Source: CAVSJA01 sp963728145 (lineage in GTDB: Bacteria > Bacteroidota > Bacteroidia > Chitinophagales > Chitinophagaceae). Taken from it: 64,000 nucleotides of DNA. This document shows positions 17,757 through 26,158 of the stretch, piece after piece. The translations under genes and the position numbers were made by a program. Position 1 is the first letter of the stretch, and every line of letters begins with the position of its first letter. The stretch lies in the NCBI GenBank assembly GCA_963728145.1, contig CAVSJA010000001.1, positions 62,001-126,000 of the forward strand. Reading direction: 5' to 3'. The notes under the pieces were generated by a model. The model worked only from the letters and a program-made list of their open reading frames with translations, was not told the DNA's origin and ran no database searches.

Positions 17757-18222
17757 TGTGACGAAGAAAAAACCATTAACCACGTAATTATAATTATAAC
17801 CTTCGACTAAGGGTAAATTCTTAAAAATTTACTTGTTTCTAAGTATCTGAACCTTAACCAGTCTACGGAAATTACCGTGAAAAAAGGTAAATACACTTGC
17901 AAAAGCTTGCATTTTTACGAAATGCGTATTTTCTTTGTGTCTGCATCCAAGTAAATCCTTAGAAAAGCCGGGAATCTAAAAAGTCCGAAAAACCAGATCA
18001 GAATCCTTTAGAAAACTAAATTGATCCCGACTATGAAACATTTATCTACTTCACTTCAAGGAATTATTTCCTTTTTCCAGTTTCAAGACGGGCGCTATAT
18101 TCTTAATAGCTTGACTATTAAACAATAGCATTCCAAGGGCAAAAATTTCTAAGCCCAGAATTCAATCTAAGTTTCTTAAGGCTCTGAAGATCAAGAGAGC
18201 AAGATTTCGAACCCTTTTTAAA
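17757..18222. other. 466-bp intergenic region, probable long leader
   Basis: This AT-rich stretch separates the hydrolase gene from the two-gene T9SS operon. I see short hairpins (GTAAATT/AATTTAC at about 17813-17832, and GCAA/TTGC followed by ATTTTT near 17900). A 31-codon frame at 18033-18128 has no recognisable product. No clear -7 box was found. It may be a long regulated leader of the downstream operon. Confidence 0.4.
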
Positions 18223-20211
18223 ATGAATGAAATGAAAAGATCTGTACCCCAAATCGGTTTTAAAAAACACCTGTTGCTTATTGCGATAGCTGTTTTGACT
18301 TTCTTTAGTGTATCAGCGCAGCTTGACCGGGCTGGGTTTCATGCCAATTTTGGAGTTGATGCGGACACACGTGCCGGCGCTACAAAGTATGGTACCGTGC
18401 CTTCTCCAAACGTTGGAGACGACTGGTTTACTTTAGTTGGCATTGGCAGAGGAGTTATCGATACTTCAAATGCCGCTTTTTATAAGTCCCAACTACAAAA
18501 CAACAAAAACATCAGTTTCACAAAATATATGTCTGCGCCAGCATTTTCTGCCGTAGGCAATAAACTTTGGCTGGATGCTGTGTATCTGCGCGATTATACC
18601 GATGCGAACGGCGCAAGAGATTCCACTATTTTCGGTTCTACGTCCGGTAGTGCATCTAACCCTGCCAGTTGGGATGGAAGAACGGGAAGCCTTGATAATT
18701 ACGCTGACATCATTGACGCCTATGCGCATTTCAGAAGAGATGGCCTTAATATCAAAGATTCATTGTGGTTTTATACCGGTATCAGTACAGCGGGCACGAA
18801 TGACGAACGTACTTTTAATATTGAGTTGTTTAAGAAACGTGTTTCATATGATATCAGAAATGAAAGGTTCACGACTGAGGGCCTGAACGGTGGAAGAACG
18901 GAGTGGCTTTTTGATATTTTCGGAAATATCATTCAAACAGGAGATGTTAACATATCTGTTTCTTATGAACAAGGTCGTGAGCCGGTTATAGAAGTGCATC
19001 TCTGGGTAAGCCGTATAACATATCAAACGACAAGACCCAGGTTGTTCAACTTTGGCGACAACTATGAGGGAGGATGGCTCTATGGTTATGCTTCCGTTGA
19101 ATCGAAAGCCAATACGACGAACTTTGGATCAGGACAAGGTAATTATGGACACGGATATAGTACCGATACAACTTATTCTACGCCGTGGGGAACAGTGAAT
19201 ACATCAGGAGTTTGGTCACGCAGATATAATCAAGCACAATTTGTTGAGTTAGGATTAAACCTTACAAGAATTGGTATCGATCCTTCTTTATACAGTACTT
19301 TAAATGCCTGTGATCGTTTATTTCAGTCAATATTCTTTAAAACAAGATCGGCGCATTCATGTAGTGAAGATATGGTGGATTTCGCCGGACCTGTACAACT
19401 TACAACCCCAACACTTAATTACAATACAATAGACAATGCAGATACTTTGACCTGTACGAATCCAGTCCGTGCAATTGCTGTTAATAATCCGACAAACGTT
19501 GGTGTATTCAGCTGGAGCACCCTGGATGGAAATATTGCTGGTTGTAACCACGATGGTAGTGCCATCGAGGTCGACAAAGGAGGTCAATATATCTTAACAG
19601 CAAGGTTGGCTGCAGGATGTGCTGCAACCCGCGTTGAATTCGTCCAGGTGCTTGAAGATAAGACGCCGCCTGTTGCCACTGCAGATATAACAATGACTCC
19701 CGAAGGAGAACTTCAATTGCTTGGTGGAGATCCGATACTAAGTAATATACCAACGCGTTTTGGCTGTTCTAAAGGTCTCGAATGGGACTGGAAAGGACCT
19801 AACGCTTTTACTTCAACAGAGCAAAACCCAATTTTAAATACCGAATGGTTATGGGGTGCTTACTACCTTACGTTGAAAGAACTTCGTAACGGATGTGTGG
19901 CTCGTGCTACTTTGGATATGAGCTTTGAAGCAAATCAGAATGGTGTAGCCATCGAAGAAACCATTGGCGCAGGAAAAATGTCTTTGCGCAAAATTGGCAC
20001 CGGTCTCTATTTGACCGCAAGTCAAAAGGAATCTTCTCAAGCTGTGGTTGCATTTTATTCAACAAACGGACAACTATTAGGTCAGCAGAATATTGATCTT
20101 AATCAAGGTAATTCAACAATTGCGCTTAAGCTAGCCGCGACTAACCAGGTTAGAGTTGTAGCAGTGTATAAGGGTAAGCAATTGGTATTTACCCGCAAAA
20201 TTAATCACTAA
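18223..20211 (+). CDS. Large exported protein with T9SS-like C-terminal domain
   Basis: I do not recognise the 662-residue product as a known enzyme. It has a signal peptide ending near SVSAQ. An N-terminal domain of about 350 residues is rich in Trp, Tyr and Asn (GDDWFTLVGIGRGVIDTSNAAFY). Then come Ig-like segments with FSWSTLDGNIAG and TPPVATADITMTPEGELQLLGG. The last 75 residues (LRKIGTGLYLTASQ, LALKLAATNQVRVVAVYKGKQ) resemble a type A-like sorting domain. It is followed after 22 bp by a beta-helix T9SS protein, so the two are one operon. The N-terminal layout suggests a large surface or adhesin-like protein. Confidence 0.7.
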   Translation: MNEMKRSVPQIGFKKHLLLIAIAVLTFFSVSAQLDRAGFHANFGVDADTRAGATKYGTVPSPNVGDDWFTLVGIGRGVIDTSNAAFYKSQLQNNKNISFTKYMSAPAFSAVGNKLWLDAVYLRDYTDANGARDSTIFGSTSGSASNPASWDGRTGSLDNYADIIDAYAHFRRDGLNIKDSLWFYTGISTAGTNDERTFNIELFKKRVSYDIRNERFTTEGLNGGRTEWLFDIFGNIIQTGDVNISVSYEQGREPVIEVHLWVSRITYQTTRPRLFNFGDNYEGGWLYGYASVESKANTTNFGSGQGNYGHGYSTDTTYSTPWGTVNTSGVWSRRYNQAQFVELGLNLTRIGIDPSLYSTLNACDRLFQSIFFKTRSAHSCSEDMVDFAGPVQLTTPTLNYNTIDNADTLTCTNPVRAIAVNNPTNVGVFSWSTLDGNIAGCNHDGSAIEVDKGGQYILTARLAAGCAATRVEFVQVLEDKTPPVATADITMTPEGELQLLGGDPILSNIPTRFGCSKGLEWDWKGPNAFTSTEQNPILNTEWLWGAYYLTLKELRNGCVARATLDMSFEANQNGVAIEETIGAGKMSLRKIGTGLYLTASQKESSQAVVAFYSTNGQLLGQQNIDLNQGNSTIALKLAATNQVRVVAVYKGKQLVFTRKINH

Positions 20212-20233
20212 TCTGAGCGTTATTAATCCGTAT

Positions 20234-22564
20234 ATGAAAAAGGCAATAGTTTACCTATTTATAGCATGCGGATTTCTACTAATCCCCAACGTAATGCAGG
20301 CTGGTAACTTTACGGTTACCAGCACTGCCGATTCGGGACCAGGTAGTTTGCGTCAGGCTATCATCGATGCTAACGGAACCCCGGGAATTGATACGATCCG
20401 CTTTCAGATACTTACTGGTGGTGGAAACCTATTCGAAGGCACAGTTCCCAACAGCTATGCAGTTATTGAAATAAATACTGCATTGCCTGTTATCACCGGA
20501 GCTCTTTTTATTGATGGGAGCACGCAAACTAATAGCAATACCGGAACTACAGCCGCGCAGTTAGTTGGTGTAGACAATATAAGTTTAGCGACTATTCCCT
20601 ATCCAGATGTTTATCTGGTTCCATCTGCAAGTTTTGTTTTTAATTCCAGCCCAGCTGGCGTTGCCTCCAATGGTATTTCAATTGATGGTGCAGGTGTTAC
20701 AATAAAAGGAATTGCCATCTCCGGATTTGGAAATTCAAACAACAATGGAGGAAATGCTTCTGCCCATTCTGATATTTCCGTATTGCGATCTCCTACTGTG
20801 CGTACCGCAAATATCACAATAACGCAGTGCTTCCTTTCCTGTGATCCTTTAGGTCTGTTTCCCGCAGCTGCACATCGGAGGTCAAGAGCAAATGGCATCC
20901 TTGTCTTAGGGCAAAATCATACCGGATCTATTACAAGTAACTACATTGCTCATTCCGGTACATATGGGATCCATTTTAATGGAAATACCGATAATCTGGG
21001 AGTCGGACCTGCAAGTACAACAATTGGTAACAGGAATTGGACAATTTCAGGCAATATTATTCACACTGTGACCACGAATGCTATCATTAATCCAATTACA
21101 AGGGTTAATGACGGTATTAACCTGATGAAATGTGTAAACTTCAGGGTATTGAATAACTATATAAATGATGTGGAACAATCTGGTATTGATATTGGATACA
21201 ATTCAGATTCGAATTATGTTGAAAACAATACAATAACCGGAATTACAAGAACAAATGCCTTCGGCGGTATACAATGCGGATTGAGAATAGGGTTGTGTTC
21301 TGAAAAGGATACACTTATAAAAAATATTATTGCGAACAATAGTAGTACGATCTTAGACGCCGGAATTTGGTTAGATGAAAGTACATTGATACAGACAGGC
21401 GTTATAATAAAAAATAACTCGGATAACCTGATCCAGGAAAACCGGATCCATGATAACAACAGTTCTGGAATTGTATTAAGCAACAATTCCACGGCCGGCT
21501 GTTTTAACAACAAGTTCACCAGAAATTCTATTTATAATAATGTTGGCCTGGGTATTGATTTAAATTACAACGGTACCGCGGGTCCTACACTCATTTCGTT
21601 TAATGACAATACTGATCCGGATGCAGGGCCCAATAACATACAGAATTTTCCCATGATTGACTCAGTGCGGTTAATGCCCGGTAACCAGGTTGCTATTTTC
21701 GGAAAGGCTCCCGCAGGAAGCACTGTGGAGTTCTTTATAACCGACGGTATGTTAAACAATCATGGCGGTGCCTTACTAAATTATGGTGAGGGTAGAACAT
21801 ATGTGGGAACTGCCGTGGAAGGAAGTGCACAAGACTTAGCAGGTGGCACAGCTGCCTATAATATAGATGGTAATGTGGCTGCTGCCGAGAATCGGTTTCA
21901 TTTTATTTTGCCGCATTCAATGCCCATTGTATTGACTGATTTTTTAACTGCTACCGCCACAATTGGTAACAATACATCTGAGTTTAGTCCCTCTTCAGGG
22001 CCTTTCGAAATACTTCCCGTAAGACTCCATAACTTCTCTGCTGTATATGTAAGCGAATTAGTGAAGTTAAAATGGAAGGCATCTAATGATACTGAATTCT
22101 CATACTTTGAAATAGAACATAGTACTGATTCGAGGAACTTCAGGGCGTTGGGTAAGGTTTACTCAAAAAATGATGGATCAGTAAATGGATATGAATTTGA
22201 CGACAGGCAGTTTGCGGAAGGTAGAAATTATTACCGCTTACGCATGGTCGGAATTTCAGGCCGCGTTGAGCAGAGTTCTATTCTGATTGTTGCAGTGAAA
22301 AGGAATTCAACTTCAGAACTGCGGGTTAATACTTTATTCTCAAATCAATTAAACATTGCATTTCCGCTTGAACAACAAAATACTGTGCGCATTCAATTGT
22401 TGAACGGCGCCGGACAGGTAGTTAAGTCAATGAGGAAAGAAGGATTTAAAGGATTGAATTTTGTACAATTCGATAACCTTGAAGGATTGCCAACCGGCAC
22501 ATATTTATTGAATATTCAAACTTCAGATAATAACCAGCTGAAAAAAGTTATTAAAACTAAGTAG
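20234..22564 (+). CDS. Right-handed beta-helix protein with T9SS type A signal
   Basis: The 776-residue secreted protein starts with a signal peptide (to about MQAG) and a CSLREAI-like opening, FTVTSTADSGPGSLRQAIID. A long parallel beta-helix region follows (about 150-450) with NosD/PbH1-type turns such as NYVENNTITGITRTNAF and NNSDNLIQENRIHDNNSSG. A fibronectin-like domain (about 610-690, LKWKASNDTEFSYFEIEHS) and a type A sorting domain (last 80 residues, GLPTGTYLLNIQTSDNNQLKKVIKTK) complete it. Such proteins often bind or act on surface polysaccharides; no catalytic residues can be assigned. It is the second gene of an operon with the upstream protein. Confidence 0.85.
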   Translation: MKKAIVYLFIACGFLLIPNVMQAGNFTVTSTADSGPGSLRQAIIDANGTPGIDTIRFQILTGGGNLFEGTVPNSYAVIEINTALPVITGALFIDGSTQTNSNTGTTAAQLVGVDNISLATIPYPDVYLVPSASFVFNSSPAGVASNGISIDGAGVTIKGIAISGFGNSNNNGGNASAHSDISVLRSPTVRTANITITQCFLSCDPLGLFPAAAHRRSRANGILVLGQNHTGSITSNYIAHSGTYGIHFNGNTDNLGVGPASTTIGNRNWTISGNIIHTVTTNAIINPITRVNDGINLMKCVNFRVLNNYINDVEQSGIDIGYNSDSNYVENNTITGITRTNAFGGIQCGLRIGLCSEKDTLIKNIIANNSSTILDAGIWLDESTLIQTGVIIKNNSDNLIQENRIHDNNSSGIVLSNNSTAGCFNNKFTRNSIYNNVGLGIDLNYNGTAGPTLISFNDNTDPDAGPNNIQNFPMIDSVRLMPGNQVAIFGKAPAGSTVEFFITDGMLNNHGGALLNYGEGRTYVGTAVEGSAQDLAGGTAAYNIDGNVAAAENRFHFILPHSMPIVLTDFLTATATIGNNTSEFSPSSGPFEILPVRLHNFSAVYVSELVKLKWKASNDTEFSYFEIEHSTDSRNFRALGKVYSKNDGSVNGYEFDDRQFAEGRNYYRLRMVGISGRVEQSSILIVAVKRNSTSELRVNTLFSNQLNIAFPLEQQNTVRIQLLNGAGQVVKSMRKEGFKGLNFVQFDNLEGLPTGTYLLNIQTSDNNQLKKVIKTK

Positions 22565-22575
22565 TAGTTGAATTT

Positions 22576-22617
22576 AACCCGAGGCCACTTTTGAAAAGGG
22601 AAGGTGGCTTCAGGGTT
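22576..22617. terminator. Stem-loop after the beta-helix gene
   Basis: AACCC-GGCCAC pairs with GTGGCT-GGGTT with small bulges and a loop of about 15 nt. There is no T-run, so termination is only suggested. Its right end overlaps the stop codon of the nagB fragment. Confidence 0.45.
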
Positions 22618-22786
22618 AGTAGCTCCATCTCACGAACGCTTCCATAGCAGCATATTTCGTCAATCCTAATTGAGCATACAAATTTGCGGTATTCGTATTT
22701 CTATCCTCCGCTCTTTGCCAAAATTCTCTTGTATAGCTTCCCTGGAAGGGAACCATGTCCTTTTGTGACTGATGAATAAAGATGCT
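22616..22786 (-). pseudogene. Orphan 3' end of a nagB/PIG-L gene
   Basis: Read on the minus strand this encodes an open stretch of about 55 codons from IFIHQSQKDMVPFQGS to EAFVRWSY and a TAA stop. It is nearly identical to the C terminus of the frameshifted nagB/PIG-L gene at 27933. The two DNA copies align without gaps for about 160 bp at roughly 88-89 percent identity by eye, in direct orientation, and the match ends at the stop codons. Nothing of the rest of the gene is present: the porin stop codon lies 15 bp upstream and in the same reading frame. Confidence 0.88.
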
Positions 22787-22801
22787 TTTGGCTTTTAATT
22801 T

Positions 22802-23890
22802 TTAAAATGTTAAAGCGATAGATGTCGTAAAAGCCGCATTATTATTCACAAAATTCACATCCTTTGCGAAAACTGCATCTTTACTTTTGAATGCTCTGAT
22901 TTCACATCTCCACCAGAAATTTTTGCCAATTGTTCGATCAACATTCAAGGATGCACCAAAAGTCTTAAAACCATTCGGCGTACTTGTAGTAATAATAACT
23001 CCATTTTCGTCCTGGTAATATTCGACTCTCGTAGTTATAGCCCATTTGACATTTAACAAATAGCGAATAATAGCAACGGGTGTGAACCATGCATTCATTT
23101 TATCACTGCCCTTTGAAACTTGTTCATGCCCGATATCAAATCCAAATGTCAAACCGAATCTGTCATTAATCTGGAAAATGCCATACAAGTTGTGGAAATA
23201 GCGCCAGAGTCTTGCACTGTCCGGCTTGTCAGTTCCTAAAAACGTACTGTAGTTCAGCAATACATTTTTGGAAGGTCTTACTTGAATTTGAGAACCCCAG
23301 CTCATTAAAGAATTTGCGGAAACTCTTTGAATTCTTTGCCAGCCGTTTAAGGCAAGGCCACTGAACAACCAAATACCGTTGTCAGAAATATAGGTAAGCT
23401 TAACTCCGCTTTCATAATATGGCGAATTATCCGCAAGCATACTGCGTGTCAAGGTCCAGGAACTCGGTGAATAGGCGCTTTCGAAGCCAATATGAGAGGA
23501 AAAAACTCCGGCATCAAGCCACAAATTTCTATTCTTTGAAATCTTTACCCCTGCATTAGCTTCATAAATATTCTTTAATACCCCAGGTTCTGCCGCATAA
23601 TTCGCATTCATAAAAGTACCTACAGCTATCGCAATATTAGCCCTGACGCGGTCCGGGTTGTAACTGACCTTCAAAAAAGCAAGGTTAGCATTGAATTCAT
23701 TGTGCCTGTTATGGCTGTAAATAAAGGCAGGACGTTTATTATCTATTGGCTTATTAAAATCGTAACTGTAATAAACCTCCACGTGACCATGAAATGAAAA
23801 TGGATTTAGCTTTTGCTTCGGTCGTGTTGAATCTTGTGCCCGAGAAAAAAAACAGGTGAGTACTAAAACACTTGTTACAATTGTTTTCAT
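22802..23890 (-). CDS. Outer-membrane beta-barrel porin (OmpL/BBP2-like)
   Basis: The 362-residue outer-membrane protein has a signal peptide ending near SRAQ and alternating beta-strand sequence throughout, ending with the aromatic C-terminal residue typical of barrels (SIALTF). Motifs FHGHVEVYYSYDFNKP and AYSPSSWTLTRSMLADNSPYYESG match the putative beta-barrel porin-2 family. In many Bacteroidota a porin of this family is encoded with kdp genes. Here it is the last gene of an operon with kup and a 38-codon gene, which suggests that it serves potassium entry through the outer membrane. It is followed at once by the nagB fragment. Confidence 0.85.
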   Translation of the reverse strand: MKTIVTSVLVLTCFFSRAQDSTRPKQKLNPFSFHGHVEVYYSYDFNKPIDNKRPAFIYSHNRHNEFNANLAFLKVSYNPDRVRANIAIAVGTFMNANYAAEPGVLKNIYEANAGVKISKNRNLWLDAGVFSSHIGFESAYSPSSWTLTRSMLADNSPYYESGVKLTYISDNGIWLFSGLALNGWQRIQRVSANSLMSWGSQIQVRPSKNVLLNYSTFLGTDKPDSARLWRYFHNLYGIFQINDRFGLTFGFDIGHEQVSKGSDKMNAWFTPVAIIRYLLNVKWAITTRVEYYQDENGVIITTSTPNGFKTFGASLNVDRTIGKNFWWRCEIRAFKSKDAVFAKDVNFVNNNAAFTTSIALTF

Positions 23891-23917
23891 TCGTAAAAGA
23901 ATACTTGAATAAATAAA

Positions 23918-24034
23918 TCATTTCCATTGAAATGACCTCAATTTGAAATAGACAAGGCACAGAAGCGCAAGTGCCATAAGCCATGCCAATACAATAATCA
24001 GGACTGATTTTATTCTATTGTTCCTGTTTTCCAT
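23918..24034 (-). CDS. 38-residue single-pass membrane peptide between kup and porin
   Basis: An ATG 2 bp after the kup stop opens a 38-codon frame whose product has a basic N terminus (MENRNNRIKS), one clear membrane helix (VLIIVLAWLMALALLCLVYF) and a short basic tail (KLRSFQWK). The porin start follows 27 bp after its stop. Tight spacing on both sides and the clean helix argue that it is real. Its position recalls KdpF, the small stabilising subunit of Kdp pumps, but the sequence is not recognisably KdpF. It may be a regulator or accessory subunit of Kup. Confidence 0.65.
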   Translation of the reverse strand: MENRNNRIKSVLIIVLAWLMALALLCLVYFKLRSFQWK

Positions 24035-24036
24035 TT

Positions 24037-26007
24037 TCACTCTTCAATTCGTTTCAATTTGATATTACTTACGGGAGAAACAATAAGAGGGAACTTTTCA
24101 ACGGTAACATTGCCAGGGTCTAAGCCAAAGCCCCGTTCTTCAGAAAGACTTCTTTCTTTCAGCCAGAAATGCAGTTTCATCATTATTCTTTCCCAGATGG
24201 GCAATTCGTTATCCTGGCTTAAATATTTTTCCATGACTACAAATACAAAATCTCCTACAACATTGCCGCGTTGCAGGCTTTCATAGCGGCTCCTAATATT
24301 TACTTCTTTGTTTGCTACAAGATCTTCTATTACTTTACGAAACATAATGTTAATTCTGGGCTGTACTCTAAAGCCAAGCCTGAATTCCACCCGAATAATA
24401 TCGTTGGGTATGATATGATCAACTTTATATTCCATTGTATATGGATCATCCAGCGTATCAACATGCACAAACCAGAATATATCGGCTCGTTTGGGATTTT
24501 TGTTTAGAATTGAATAAATGATCTTGTGCTCAATTTCCTTTGGATTATCAGCACTCGTCAGGTAAACCAGGTGAGTGGCATATTTAGGCACAGTGCGATC
24601 ATTACTCAGTTCTTGCAACTTAGGGATGTAATGATCAAGTCTTACAAATTCCACATAGCGGTTCTTGATCTTTCGAGCTTTGAACCAATTGTACATAACC
24701 AGGAATAAAAGGCTGCCGATAATCAATGTTACATAACCACCATGAGGGAATTTTTCCATATTCGCATATAGAAAGCTTCCTTCAATTGTGAGATAAACGA
24801 TAAGATATAGATATACAAAAACCGGTTTCGTGCGGCGTTGCACAAGAAAATTCGCAAAAAGGATGGAAGTCGCGATCATAGTTACCGTAATCGCCAATCC
24901 ATATGCCGCTTCCATGTTTGAAGCCTTCTGAAAATAGAGGACGATGCCTATGCAGCCAATAAACAATAGTAAGTTGGCTGAGGGCACATATAATTGACCT
25001 CTTGCTTCTGTCGGGTAGTTGATCTTTAATTTTGGCCATAGATTCAATCGCATTGCTTCGCTTACTAATGTAAACGAACCGGAGATCAGCGCCTGGCTGG
25101 CTATTATGGTTGCAGCGGTGGCTATGGCAATTCCAAAATAGAGGAACCAGGAAGGCATGACTCCGTAAAATGGATTGAATCCAGTTTCAATAAGGTCGGG
25201 TGTAATGAGTTGGCCGTCATAATTACTTAGAATCCAGGCACCTTGTCCCAGGTAATTTAATATCAGACAGGTTTTGACAAATAACCAGGCATAACGGATA
25301 TTCCATTTTCCGCAATGCCCCAAATCAGAATATAAGGCTTCTGCGCCCGTGGTGCAAAGGAAAACTCCGCCCAGAATGTAAAATCCATTTGGATAGGTAC
25401 TAAGTAACCTGATCGCGTAATATGGATTGAATGCTTTTAATACGTAGAGATCATCTGCGATATGAACGATCCCTAATATTGCCAGCATAATGAACCACAC
25501 TGACATGATTGGTCCAAAAAATTTTCCTATGAAGGCAGTACCAAACTGTTGAATAAAAAATAGAATTGACAAAATCCCAATTACGATATAAATAATCGTC
25601 CATTGGCTAATTTCTTTAAGAGCCGGAATTTGTTTCAATCCTTCAATCGCAGAAGTTACAGAGATAGGGGGTGTGATCATGCCATCCGCCAGCAAAGCAG
25701 CTCCTCCAACCATTGCTGGATATACCAACCATTTTTTTCTTCGTCTTACAAGGGCGTATAATGAGAAAATACCTCCTTCACCCCGGTTATCGGCTTGAAG
25801 GGTGAGAACTACATACTTTATAGTCGTTTGCAGTGTGAGGGTCCAGATAATACAGGATAATGCACCAATGATTAGTTCTTCTGAGATGGTTTTGCCATTT
25901 GTGATGGCGTTCAGCACATAGAGGGGTGAAGTGCCGATGTCCCCAAAAATAATTCCAAGGGCGATAAGCAGGCCGGCGAAAGTAGCTTTCTTATGAGAAA
26001 CAGACAT
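24037..26007 (-). CDS. kup: Kup-family potassium uptake permease
   Basis: The 656-residue inner-membrane protein takes up potassium with protons. The N terminus has the family signature ALGIIFGDIGTSPLYVL and the GGIFSLYAL segment. About twelve membrane helices extend to about residue 430, followed by a cytoplasmic C-terminal domain of about 200 residues. Length is normal for the family. A -7 box on the minus strand (26033-26040) and two tandem 11-bp repeats further upstream suggest control by the divergently encoded KdpE-like regulator. The gene heads an operon with a 38-codon membrane peptide and a porin. Confidence 0.95.
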   Translation of the reverse strand: MSVSHKKATFAGLLIALGIIFGDIGTSPLYVLNAITNGKTISEELIIGALSCIIWTLTLQTTIKYVVLTLQADNRGEGGIFSLYALVRRRKKWLVYPAMVGGAALLADGMITPPISVTSAIEGLKQIPALKEISQWTIIYIVIGILSILFFIQQFGTAFIGKFFGPIMSVWFIMLAILGIVHIADDLYVLKAFNPYYAIRLLSTYPNGFYILGGVFLCTTGAEALYSDLGHCGKWNIRYAWLFVKTCLILNYLGQGAWILSNYDGQLITPDLIETGFNPFYGVMPSWFLYFGIAIATAATIIASQALISGSFTLVSEAMRLNLWPKLKINYPTEARGQLYVPSANLLLFIGCIGIVLYFQKASNMEAAYGLAITVTMIATSILFANFLVQRRTKPVFVYLYLIVYLTIEGSFLYANMEKFPHGGYVTLIIGSLLFLVMYNWFKARKIKNRYVEFVRLDHYIPKLQELSNDRTVPKYATHLVYLTSADNPKEIEHKIIYSILNKNPKRADIFWFVHVDTLDDPYTMEYKVDHIIPNDIIRVEFRLGFRVQPRINIMFRKVIEDLVANKEVNIRSRYESLQRGNVVGDFVFVVMEKYLSQDNELPIWERIMMKLHFWLKERSLSEERGFGLDPGNVTVEKFPLIVSPVSNIKLKRIEE

Positions 26008-26032
26008 CTTACAAAAAGGGGTTGACGGGTAG

Positions 26033-26040
26033 CAAAAGTA
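26033..26040 (-). promoter_or_regulatory. Putative -7 box of kup (TACTTTTG)
   Basis: On the minus strand TACTTTTG fits TAnnTTTG and lies 26 bp before the kup ATG. The 11-bp tandem repeats begin about 34 bp upstream of it. Confidence 0.5.
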
Positions 26041-26073
26041 TAACCTGTAATACCAGGAATTCCATTGACAAAT

Positions 26074-26095
26074 AAATCTTTATAAAATCTTTATA
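26074..26095. promoter_or_regulatory. Perfect tandem 11-bp repeat, candidate KdpE-type operator
   Basis: AAATCTTTATA occurs twice in immediate succession. OmpR/PhoB-family regulators bind direct half-sites spaced about 11 bp, and E. coli KdpE uses a T-rich site. The repeat lies midway between the -7 boxes of kup and of the KdpD-like gene, about 45-70 bp upstream of each predicted start point. Confidence 0.6.
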
Positions 26096-26135
26096 CGCAG
26101 CAAAATTTTAACCGCGCGTTCTTATCGGTGAGCTA

Positions 26136-26143
26136 TATTTTTG
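26136..26143 (+). promoter_or_regulatory. Putative -7 box of the KdpD-like gene (TATTTTTG)
   Basis: TATTTTTG fits the consensus. The TTG at 26141 lies inside it, which supports translation from the later ATG at 26159. Confidence 0.5.
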
Positions 26144-26158
26144 CTTATTCCAAAAGGC

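Noticed and set aside
20621..20898. Minus-strand open frame inside the beta-helix gene
   Set aside because: It is a shadow of a clear T9SS-exported protein and has no start signals or family motifs.
22616..23890. Porin with a C-terminal NagB extension by stop-codon read-through
   Set aside because: The fragment is in frame after the porin TAA, but the porin already ends in the normal aromatic residue and a one-in-three frame match is expected by chance.
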